NCBI RefSeq assembly: GCF_035046485.1
Contig: NC_085136.1
Span: 297,763,080 to 297,827,079 of the forward strand
Length of the DNA: 64,000 nucleotides
From: Aedes albopictus
Lineage: Eukaryota > Arthropoda > Insecta > Diptera > Culicidae
Reading direction: 5' to 3'
The position numbers were made by a program, and so were the translations under genes. Below, in pieces: positions 44,608 through 54,230 of this stretch (position 1 is its first letter; every line of letters starts with the position of its first letter). Below the pieces are notes generated by a model, which was given only the letters and a program-made list of their open reading frames with translations, did no database searches and had not been told where the DNA came from.

Positions 44608-46455
44608 CCCAAATTTATCCACCTAGTGGTGATAGTGCCTTTCTCGTCGAATAAATACTCATGATCTTTCCGTCGACGTTAGCAAAATTGTTCCTAAGTC
44701 CTTTATATAGAAAAGCAACAGTTTTAACAAAGCCACCATCGATTTGGGAAACTTATTGGTGGTACATATTTCGATGTTATGTTCAACAGCAAAACAGAGT
44801 TGCAAAATGCATTGCGATCATTATGACCCCATCCTATTCACTACGGCAGCGGCGTGAGCGTCAGCTAATGCATAAAGAAGGTTAACTTTATTTACAATCA
44901 CAGATCACTTTGTGATCTTCGACAAAGTTTTTATAGCACACTTTAGGCTATATTTTATGTATTATCGTTGGTAACACGATCCATGTGAAATTTAACCTCC
45001 TTACGAGAAAAATGGAGAACATGGAAATTTTCCATTCAAATTTCAATCGCTATGAGAAGAGCGAGGGCTCAACCAGCCGCACCCAAATTGTGAGCTGTAA
45101 TTTTAGAAGCAAAAGGAGATTGAAGATTGAAAAAACTTTATTCGGTGTTGATGCGATCAAATTAAAAATTTTCCATAAAACGTTGATCCATCCTACTATA
45201 TATTTACACCGCAGGAATCTGAAATGGTATGATTTGATGAGATCGCTTTGGTCACGATTTTCTTCTCTTGCATATATGAAGACTTTCACCATTTCTTCAC
45301 TTATAATCTTACCCAACGTTTATTACTTTGACGTTTATTTTGTTCACATTTACAGTTCCGATATTTGATGTGCAGCTTGCATGGGTTTTGTTCAATTTTA
45401 CGTTTGACCACTTCCGGCGGGACCGATTCCGGTCTCAAACATGGTCTGAGACTATGTTCTTGTCAACTGTTCATCGGGTTACCTAAAAAGCCGAATATTA
45501 ATGTGATCTGAGGCTATTTTCTTGCTAACCGTTCAGCAAATTTTTGAAAAAAAAACGATTTTATGTGTTGTATGCATGATTTTGGTTCACTTCTTTTTAA
45601 TTACTTCCAATGGAACACCCGCAACCGATTCCGAAATACTATTAATAGTTCTAGATGCGGCCTGAGACTATTTTCTTGTTGACCGTTCATCAGATTATCA
45701 AAAACGCTGCTCGTTTGGTTTCCCTCTATGTTTTACCACTTCCGGCGGGTTACTCGTCTCGGTCTCATCACCAGTTCTGGAACACTACCGGTTCTCCCAA
45801 ATATGGTCTGTGATTATTTGCTGGCTAACCGTTTATACTGTTACTGCATAAGTCAATGATATGTCGCATGTATTGGTTCTCTTTTACATTTGACCATTTC
45901 TGGCGGGACACCCGGAATCGGTTCCGTAACACACTGATATGGCTTGCGTCTATTTTTTTGCAACTGTTCATCATGTTACCTAAAAAACCACGATACCTCA
46001 ATGTATGGGTTTGGTTTGAGTCTCTTTCCTTGGTAAGTTTATCAAGCTATCAAAAAAGCCGCGCTTTGCTGTTTCGCATGCATGGGTTTGGATCAATTTT
46101 ATATTTAGCTGCTTTTGAAGGGAAACTTGGAACTAGTTTCGGCACTACTGTCAGTCCCTTATGGGGTCTTAGCCAACTTCCTTGATTAGCGGTCATCAAG
46201 TTGTCGGAAAAGTCGTGATTTGATGTGCCGCATGCATAAGTTTTGTTCACTTCTATATACGGCCATTTCCGGCGGCACACCCGGAACCGGTTCCGAAACA
46301 CTACCGGTCCAGATATGGTCTGAGTCTTTTTTATGCCAACCTTTCATTATCATAAAAGCCGCGTTTTGATATGTCGCATGCATGGATTTGGTTTACTTTT
46401 ATATTTGGCCACCTCCAGCGGGACATCCGAAACCGGTTGCGGAACACTACCCCAG
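44608..46455 (-). mobile_element. GCCTTTCTCGT composite element, copy D (truncated)
   Basis: Starts on the plus strand with CCACCTAGTGGTGATAGTGC and CTTTCTCGTCGAATA. The AT-rich tail follows, then diverged satellite units in reverse (45365-46455). It ends inside the satellite, with no leader or outer end. It is nested in the hAT element. Confidence 0.75.
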
Positions 46456-47640
46456 TTAACCACATATCGTATTAAGATGTGTGTCTAATATCGCTTATCT
46501 ATTCTTCAAAAATCAGAATCGCAAAAGATGTTATAGTTTGCTAACGTACTGGCAAATACAGTTGTATATTGATCATCATTGCGATTCGTTTACAACAGTC
46601 TGAACCATAAACAAAACAAGCTGTAAATATCGCAATAAAAACTCGCTTCAAGTTGTATAGACTGACATCATATATCATGTCAGAGAAGTTTTGAACAAGA
46701 TCTCTACGACTCGTTGCAAACTACCACCCAAATTTTATTTAAAAATAAATCACTTTTAGGCTGAAAGCATGGAGGCAAGTGCTACCACAAAAAAACCGTA
46801 AGTGCAATACGGAACGCTGTCCCTGTTGGCAAAATTATCCATAATGTGATTAATCTAATTTAATCACCTTACAACTACCATTCCTCAACAATTCAAATAG
46901 CCTATGTGGCATTTGGTGCCGCGGCGGTGATTGAAATTAAAGGACATCATCATCATGGTAGTTTCCCCTTGCCGATGAAAGCCGGTTGTTCAGGATAGAT
47001 TTAGACTAGCTTCCTTGCCTCTCCGATGCAGTATTCGTTGTGGATGACACCAAACTGATTGTACTTACTCCTTGTGGTATTTCCAAGGACACAAATCCAC
47101 CAGTACTGCACCAGCAGTCCCCAGATTGTAGCTCTCTCGAATCACTAGCAGCACACATTTTCCTGAATTGGTTCCCAGTACTCGCGGTACGATGTATGCC
47201 GCTCCGTGACCATTTCTTGTTGTATGGCACTCGCTGGATGTGTGCTAATTTCAAGCTATTCCTGTTCCGAGATGTCTTCTCTAGCATCGGATTGGTATCG
47301 ATCCGTCATCTACCTCTACGAATCGTTTCCTCCTGGTCGCTCCTAGAGATGTTTCAACAAGATGTTTCGTATCTCTTGGCGTTCGATCCGGTTGTTTTCC
47401 TGGTGGTTCGGAGCTGATGTCGAGCGAAGCACTATATAGCCATCTCGGAACACAGTACCACCGACCGGACAACGCAGTAATTCGCAGTAATTATCTCAAA
47501 TTCTTTAGACTAAGAGTTTACCGAAACTGGACACTTGGGTACCTTAATCTTACTTTGACTTTAAAAAAAAAAAAAAAAAACAAAAAGAGTATAATAGTAA
47601 ATTGATCCAAAGCCTATGGAAATGATAAAATGTATTTATT
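46456..47640. other. Unassigned interior of the hAT element, with poly(A) run
   Basis: 46950-47480 has balanced base composition and overlapping open frames on both strands (47040-47417 plus; 47006-47287 and 47281-47472 minus). None shows a domain that I recognise. An 18-base A run at 47563-47580 suggests the 3' end of a plus-strand retroposed sequence, but I found no TSD. Confidence 0.35.
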
Positions 47641-48093
47641 AAAGTCAGTCCAAATTTACAAAAATGACGTATTTTATGAAAATACGCTCCGGTGGGTCGC
47701 CAAATGCTTTAAAAACCAAAAGTGGGTCGCAAGCTGAAAAAGTTTGAGAACCCCTGATATAAAGTCATTTGTTCGACTATTGCCGTGTATTTTTTTGGTA
47801 ATATTGCTGCTGGATGTCCGGGAGACGCAAATGGAAGTCAACCATTTCGTTTCGAGAGTACTCTCATACGTAAAATTTTGTGAGTTTGTTCCTGTATATC
47901 GTTTTGGTGCCTAAATGATGACCAAACGTATCCTTTGGACTTAACCCTTTCATTAAAAACACCCAAATTCCCATGACACCTAGATCTGAGAGGACGTAGA
48001 TGTCTCTCCGCCTTGCTTAGGTTTACAACTAATCTTTCTTTTCCATCCCTAATCTATCGCAAGAACGTGGCCAGGACAGCTTTCGACCTACAT

Positions 48094-48708
48094 TTTTTTT
48101 CCTTCTAAACCATAGGGGAATAATCTGCTCAACAGACACCCTAACAGAAGGTTAGGGTAGTGTAGGTCTGACAGGCCGTCTTCTACAACAAAAGTAAAAT
48201 CCAGGACTACTCTCTCCTCGTACCCACTAAACCATTCCTATGGTCGCCAAACCCTACGTCTCTCCGGAACCACCAAGAAGGTATTGCTTCAGAGAGGGGC
48301 TAGTGCACATCGCACCCACAAGGTTAGCTGCGTAGCCTGCAGCAACGAACATCGATGACTCGCTTTGGAGAGTCCATCACGGTAACATGCTGGCGCTTAG
48401 CCAGTTTCCCGAGTGGTCCTCGCCACTCCCTTTGTCCTCGGAAGGCGGGCAGGGTCAACCCCGCCCGTGCCCTACTGCTGAGCGGACATCAAGAACTGAT
48501 GCCCACGTGCAACCCGATCTGACCTGCCCGTAAGGAAGGGTATCACTACCCTTCAGGCCCTATCAGATGCACCCGTAGGTTGCAGACAGCAGGATCTCAC
48601 CTACCCCGACCCTTGCCGGGGACCCCTTTCCAACCGCGGGCTCGGATCCAACCCAGTAGACCGACACCACGACAGCACCGCTACCGGGACTTCCTCTCCG
48701 CGGCCACT
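48094..48708 (-). mobile_element. 615-bp internally deleted LINE derivative or SINE with 14-bp TSD
   Basis: The exact duplication ctttcgacctacat occurs at 48080-48093 and 48709-48722. On the minus strand it starts GTGGCCGCGGAGAGGAAGTC. It is GC-rich and structured for ~450 bases, and ends TTAGAAGGAAAAAAAA, with poly(A) at the 48094 side. No ORF. The GC-rich 5' part has the look of a LINE leader, and the 3' part an untranslated tail. The simplest reading is a leader-plus-tail deletion derivative moved by a LINE in trans. Confidence 0.85.
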
Positions 48709-48722
48709 CTTTCGACCTACAT

Positions 48723-49765
48723 GTACTTACAAATTTGTCTTACTTTCTTAATGCTAATGCTTCAAAAATGTGTGGGCCCGGGTCCCCCTGGTCGCAGCCT
48801 CCCCTTTTAATTCATCCCTGATTAAAATGAAAGTATCAAGCAAAAATACATTCAATAAAAACATATTGAAAAGGCAAATTTTTTAATCACACATTACGGC
48901 AACAGAAATTGCTTCAAAAATTTGCTGCTAATGATATCGCCTCGCCATAAGCAAATCCCCAGTCTCCCGCAAAAAAATACCCACAAGCAGTAATTGTGTC
49001 ATATTTCTGCGAAAAAGATGTGCGCGAACATAATTCATTACGTAACCCAACAATCCCTCGTCACCCCCGTTACTCTCATCGCACAGAGATTCGCGCAAAG
49101 TTCACCCGTGGTTCCCGAGCCAATGTCAAAGAGTGAAAGTCTATATTCCAGCAACGCCGCGCCGCCACGGCTATAAGACTCACGGAAACATCGTTCGTTT
49201 GTAACGTAATTAAAGAGGCGGCGTGGCGGCACTACCGCAGCAGCAGCACCTTTTGTGGACAAAGGAGACGACGGTAAAGACTCCCATTGTTTCGGGCCCG
49301 AAAAAGCAAAAGAACAAAATAACAGATGCGAATTAAGCGGTACAAGTTGTAAATTTTCGCAAAATAAAATCCTCACCATGGGGCATGCCACGGATGGGTA
49401 CGGAAAGCAGCACGGACATCGGCGGCATCTCATACATTGGCCGTTTGCTGGCGAACGTGTCTGGACTACAATGCAACCCAAACGAGTGCCGCTATAATTA
49501 ACTCTCGTTCTTTGGGAAAAATTACCAGGATGGTGATTCTTGGAAAGCAAGGTACCTACCGAATGAAATTAGCTTTCGTTGCTGGCATAGATTGCATAGA
49601 TACGTTGAATATTTAGACGGAGAATAGACGTCTTTTGGGTGTTGTTCTCATGCCACGTGGATAATTCAGAGTGAAGAGGAGGTTCAAGAAGGGGGGAGTT
49701 GTTCATGGAAAGGAGGGAGGAGGTATTTAGAATGTGCACGTAGACTGTTTCTATCATCGATTTCC
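48723..49765. other. Unassigned, with a GC-rich block
   Basis: 49060-49500 is GC-richer. A long minus-strand frame (49038-49550) and a shorter plus frame overlap without domains. CAGCAGCAGC occurs near 49235. Possibly unique host DNA. Confidence 0.35.
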
Positions 49766-49768
49766 CGA

Positions 49769-49854
49769 GGTTGGTGTCCGGCACTGCGAGCCAGCCATAA
49801 AAAAGCATTACAATGGAAAATCAGCAACAGAATAATACGGACCGAGACCAACGG
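49769..49854 (+). pseudogene. 5'-end fragment of the RTE LINE family
   Basis: 86 bases align with 24088-24170 of the full-length RTE, through GCGAGCCAGCC and the TAAAAAAG run. They include an intact ATG (49813) followed by GAA AAT CAG. Only the leader and first ~14 codons are present. LINE fragments are usually 3' ends, so a 5'-only piece is unusual. Confidence 0.8.
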
Positions 49855-50075
49855 TAAGGCAGCATTCATTTATTACGTAACACTAAAATCGACATTTTTA
49901 GACCCTCCCCGATCAGAAAGGCATAACAAAAATGTAACAAAATTATATCAACGGTAGATAGATATGTCACCGTTTGTTATATTTAGATATATTTGACAAA
50001 AATGATTTGAAAACCTGATATAATTATATTATATCAAGGTCAATTATAATACAAATCAATTTATTTTGATCATCT

Positions 50076-50441
50076 TTATATTAAACTTATAACAAACTCT
50101 GTTATAGTTTTGAAAATGCAGTTTATGTCAAATAAACATTTTACAGGTGGTGTTTGGTACGCAGTTACGCCGCTGTGCGGTGCTACTGTGCTTGCAAAAT
50201 ACGGTATTTTTGACAAGTTTGAATCATGATCCAGACCTTTAAGAAAGCTCAGATAGATATTGTCGCACTTATCTTGGATTCTCAGCCAGCTGCGTTCGAA
50301 ACGCGCAGCATCAGATCGCGCCAGACCGCGCACGTATGGTTTGTACACGGTGTGCACCTTGGCTAAAACTGCTTTTGCAGCCGCCGGGTGGGAGCTGTCA
50401 CGTACAGTGTCGGATAAAACAATAAGACCACCAGCCGTTTT
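50076..50441 (-). CDS. Exon-like open stretch, unrecognised
   Basis: On the minus strand a stop-free frame runs from a TGA just before 50441 down to 50076. Its first ~75 codons look coding: GGLIVLSDTVRDSSHPAAAK, AVLAKVHTVYKPYVRGLARS and DAARFERSWLRIQDKCDNIY, then LSFLKGL. They are GC-rich relative to the flanks. After about 50230 it turns AT-rich and less convincing. I find no clear start, splice sites or family. It may be a host exon, a decayed ORF, or chance. Confidence 0.3.
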   Translation of the reverse strand, partial: KTAGGLIVLSDTVRDSSHPAAAKAVLAKVHTVYKPYVRGLARSDAARFERSWLRIQDKCDNIYLSFLKGLDHDSNLSKIPYFASTVAPHSGVTAYQTPPVKCLFDINCIFKTITEFVISLI

Positions 50442-50601
50442 TCATACAAAATGGCCAAGTTTGACGATGTGATGCTCGGTTTCTAGTGAACCGATTTGGC
50501 TGAAATTTTGACAGCCGCCCTGGAGCTACGTGAATTTTGATTAGTATTTGATTGAGTAAGATCTGCTCACTATATCAAAAGTTACAGATACACGAAACGA
50601 C

Positions 50602-50659
50602 AAAATAATAGGGCCACTTTCAGATGATAATGGCAATCTGAAAGTGGCCCTATTATTTT
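50602..50659. repeat. Perfect 24-bp stem, 10-base loop hairpin
   Basis: The left arm (50602-50625) and right arm (50636-50659) are exact complements. Each contains GGGCCACTTTCAGAT or its inverse. The loop is GATAATGGCA. It could be a compact MITE remnant or a small-RNA hairpin. Confidence 0.85.
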
Positions 50660-50879
50660 AGGATATATGAGAGTATCTGATACTTGATGATCGATAAACA
50701 AGTAATAAATTTAAGGATGCCATTCAAACTTGGGAACATTTTTATTTATTTGACCACAAATATCCATGATAAAAATTTGGTGTCAGAGTTTTGTCGCACC
50801 GTATATCTGTAACTTTGGAAGTAGTGAACAGCTGGTTAGCGTTGAACAATTCGTCAATGAAATCATCGCCGTCATCAAA

Positions 50880-51020
50880 CATTTGAAAGCAGTTTTTTTC
50901 AAAACAAAAGACTTTACTATGAAAATATATTCACTGTACTCCACATGGGGAATAGAATGCAGTGAATATATTTTCATGGTCGATGCTTTGATTTACAGCG
51001 AGAAAACTGCTTTTTTTCCG
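50880..51020. repeat. Inverted repeat with TGAAAATATATTCACTG arms
   Basis: A 17-bp exact arm pair around a 23-base loop (about 50919-50975). There is weaker outer pairing of AAGCAGTTTTTTTC-like segments. MITE-like. Confidence 0.7.
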
Positions 51021-51091
51021 AAAATGACAGGTGCTTAAGCCTTAAGATCATCAGTATCTTAGTGATGAGGCCACAATATTGAGGTCGTAAG

Positions 51092-51550
51092 GGGTCGTCC
51101 ATAAATGACGTAGCTTTTTGGGGGGGGAGGGGGGTGTTTGTGATTTTGTGACGAAGTGTGACGATGGGGGGGTAGGGGTCTATGATATGATACGTAGCTT
51201 TCTACTAAGCCTTTTTGAAAAAGTATTTCGTAATCAATAAAATTTTTACTTGCATTAAGTATTATAAAATCGAAGAAAAAATATATTGCATGATTTCTCT
51301 TTTCATTCACATTAATGTAAATAACAAATAATGGACATTAATGCCGGCTTCCTTTCACAATACATGCAGCTGTTGGACGCAAAAACTGTATCTGAGAAAA
51401 TGGTTTGAAATCCTGCTTAAAGAAGAATGTATTGTATACGCAGAAAAATTTCAATGCCGCTCAAATGCTTCTCACGATCAATAGTTTGCTGCTTGCTATA
51501 AGGCACTGCACACCGCTAAGGCTGCAAAGGAAAAAAAAATAAGTTTTTGG
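51092..51550. repeat. G-tract repeat (GTCCATAAATGACGTAGCTTTTT) and unassigned flank
   Basis: 51092-51190: GGTCGTCCATAAATGACGTA, then GCTTTTT, followed by two poly-G blocks. The same words, inverted, flank the Penelope element at 57273-57300 and 60063-60090. The remainder is unassigned. Confidence 0.6.
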
Positions 51551-52524
51551 CATTATGGCATTATTCGAGGAGTTCCTTATATAGTTTTAACAGGACTTCC
51601 TCGAAGAAATCCTTCAACAATTTCTTAAGGAGCTCTTCTAGCAGCTTTGTTAGGAATTTCTCATGGTGTTCCTTATAGGTTTCCCCAACAGGAGAAGGAA
51701 AACATTTTCACAGGAATTCTCACTGGAAATCCCAGAAAAAAAAAACTTCTGAAAACATTCCAAATGGATTTGGAGGAATCCCTGAAGGAACTTCCACAAG
51801 AATTTCAGAAGGAACTCTTGGAGGAATCTTGAAAATAAATCATAGGCAACTTCCAAAAGAAATCCCGTGAGGAGTTCCTGGAGCAATTCTAGAGGAGCTC
51901 TTGGTTCAATTTATGTAGAAAACACCGAAGAAATTTTTGATGGAATCCCGGAAGGAATTTCTTAAGGAATCCCGATTTTTTGGGGAATCCCCAAGAAAGA
52001 AAATTCAGGAGGAATTCCAGAAGGAACTATGGGAGAAATCGGTAAAGGGATTTCTCACGCGGAATTCTAAGAGATCCTGCAAGAATATTGAAAGGAGTGA
52101 ATGGATGGATACCGGAAAAAAATCCTGGAGGAGTCCCAGGAAAAAAAATCCTGGATGAATCCCATAAGGAAGTTTTCGAGGAATCCCAGAAGAAACACCT
52201 AGAAGAATCCAGGAAAGAACTCCTGAAGGAATCCGAAAAAGAATTCCTGGCGGAATCCCAGAAGCAACTCCTGGAGGGGTTTTAAAGGAATGTCGTTGAA
52301 GAAGTTTTTACAAAAATCTCGGAATGAATATCTGATTGAATTCCGGAAGGAATTCCTGAAAGAAATCCAGAACCAGAAGGAACTCCTGGAAAAATCCAGG
52401 AAGAACCTTCTTTAGGAAACCCACAAAGAAGTTCTGATGGAATCTCAAAAGAAAGCCGGATAAAATCCCTGAACAGATGTTCGAAGAACTGCTGGTGGAA
52501 GAGAGGAGAAGAAAACCATAAAAG
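51551..52524. repeat. Degenerate GGAATTCC-type tract
   Basis: Consists of AGGAATCCCAGAAGGAACTC-like words. The Glu/Lys-rich frames on plus and Phe/Leu-rich frames on minus are by-products. Confidence 0.65.
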
Positions 52525-52527
52525 CCC

Positions 52528-53651
52528 AAGTAACAATCAGCATGCCTTGAAGGTTTATTCATATTTTATCCTGGTTTTATACGAGCATGTCAAAAAGCTA
52601 GTTGTTCTAAATTAGTTTTATGTGGTAGTTTTTTACTTTGAACCTTTGGCGTTCCATAAAACTATCATATAATTTCTGCTATAAACATCTTCAGTTTAAG
52701 ACTTGCAAGTAGACATGAATTGGTTTTATCACTTATTATATACCATTTCAATAAAACTTGCATTTGCGGTTGTTGTCGGAGAGATTTTTTTTGTAAACGA
52801 ATACACAAAACTGTGAGGCAATGCATAACACCAACAAAAGATTTCATGGCCGTAACATAAACCAAAAAAATGCTGTGATAAAACTGCTAGTTCTATCATG
52901 AGCTCAGTTATGACTACCTCAGGAGGGTTAGCCCTATTGGAGGAATCATCAGGAACACAGAGTCTTATCAGAAAAATATGTTGCCTAGCCGGGATAATTT
53001 ATGTAAATACAGAAAAAATATTACTCAATTTTATGTTTTCACGTACAGCTTAAGATTAAATTAAACTATACAACACGTTTCAGTCATTTTATTTTGTCAG
53101 AAAAATTACATAATGTCTTTAAACTCCGCTGTGTTGAAAAAACCTTTTTTGCACCCAATTCCACCGAGTAAATTAAATGCATTTAACTTCCAAATTATGC
53201 ATAGTTTGTGTGGCGCACTTAGTTTTTGTCATTATCACAGTCACATTCACCACAAATTTTCCGTGGCATGTCTCCTGACACGTATTAAATAGGAAAACAA
53301 ATCTGAATTCCATATCTGCATCTTTCCAATTGATGACTGGATAAACAACCAAGCATAATTTATTCTGACGATCGAACATTGAGAGTGAAAAATAATCAAA
53401 ACAATTATTTGACAAGTCAGAAGATGGTTTTATTTAGAAGATTGATAAAACTATGATACAACCCGAAATCCTAAGCCGGTTTGCATACGAAGTCCTGTAG
53501 ACCCTAATAAGACTGGGCCAACTAGCCAAAACGTGGGCTTATTGAGGCATACAAGAACTCGAGAGCATTTTCAAGTCGGCATCAATGGTTTTATGTTTAG
53601 GGTTTTTGAATCGCTAAAAAACTTTGATAAAATTAAAATTGTTATTTGGGA
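52528..53651. mobile_element. Candidate 1.12-kb TIR element of the CCCAAGTAAC group
   Basis: The ends are CCCAAGTAACAAT and, inverted, CCCAAATAACAAT. The interior contains several GGTTTTAT/ATAAAACC words in both orientations. The GGAATTCC-type tract continues on both sides (up to 52524 and from 53652), which supports an insertion into it. No TSD was confirmed. Confidence 0.55.
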
Positions 53652-53905
53652 GAACTCCTGAAGGAAACCATGTATAAACTTAAAAAAAAAATCTTAGAAA
53701 ATAAAACTCCCGGAGAAATCTCAGAAGGATCTTTTGGTGGAAATTAAAAAGAAACTCCGGAAGAAATTCTTGGAGGGACATCTGAAGGATGTGTTGGAGA
53801 AATTAAAAAAGAAGGAATTCTCAAAAATGGGAATCTCAAAAGAAACTCCTTAAAGAATTTAAAAATGAAATGCTGAAAGAATTTTAGAAGAAACACCTGC
53901 AGGGT
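53652..53905. repeat. Degenerate GGAATTCC-type tract, continued
   Basis: Same composition as 51551-52524. Probably one tract split by the 1.12-kb element. Confidence 0.6.
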
Positions 53906-54230
53906 CCCTCAAAGTGCATGGTGCATTTTATTCAAATGAAACCAATTTGATATTCTTAACAGATTACAGTTTACGGATTGCAATACAGATTAACTATATT
54001 GGGAGCTACAACTTCCTGTTCTTTGGCATCAACCAGAACGATAGGCGGTTTATTGAGTCATTAGCATTGGTGATAATCTCCACTGGTTGCACCTCTAGTC
54101 TTAATGTCGGCGATCTGAACCTGGCAGTCGGCAATGTTTTCTTTCTATTGTTGTTTTTTCATAATAAGTATTCGTAAAACATTCAAGTTAAAATTGATAT
54201 CAGAACAAAGCTTCGATTTTCTTTGCGTTT

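Larger units (their letters stand above)
44305..47756. mobile_element. hAT-type element, 3.45 kb, 8-bp TSD, with nested insertions
   Basis: The ends are CAGCGTTTCTCAAACTAT and, inverted, CAGGGGTTCTCAAACTTT. Both are followed by GGGTCGC-rich subterminal DNA. The exact duplication atataaag occurs at 44297-44304 and 47757-47764. The interior holds composite copy D (44608-46455) and an unassigned stretch. No hAT transposase motif was recognised, so it is non-autonomous or gutted. Confidence 0.88.
49855..51090. other. Mostly unassigned; holds an exon-like stretch and two hairpins
   Basis: 49860-50070 is AT-rich, with a MITE-end fragment (TTATTACGTAACACT). See separate entries for 50076-50441, 50602-50659 and 50880-51020. 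Confidence 0.3.

Noticed and set aside
47006..47472. Frames on both strands at 47.0-47.5 kb.
   Set aside because: Neither strand shows a recognisable domain or start context; left as unassigned.
49038..49550. 170-codon minus-strand frame in a GC-rich block.
   Set aside because: No domain, and codon use is unremarkable. GC-richness alone lengthens frames.
53914..54177. 87-codon plus frame with hydrophobic stretches.
   Set aside because: No homology recognised; AT-rich chance frame.
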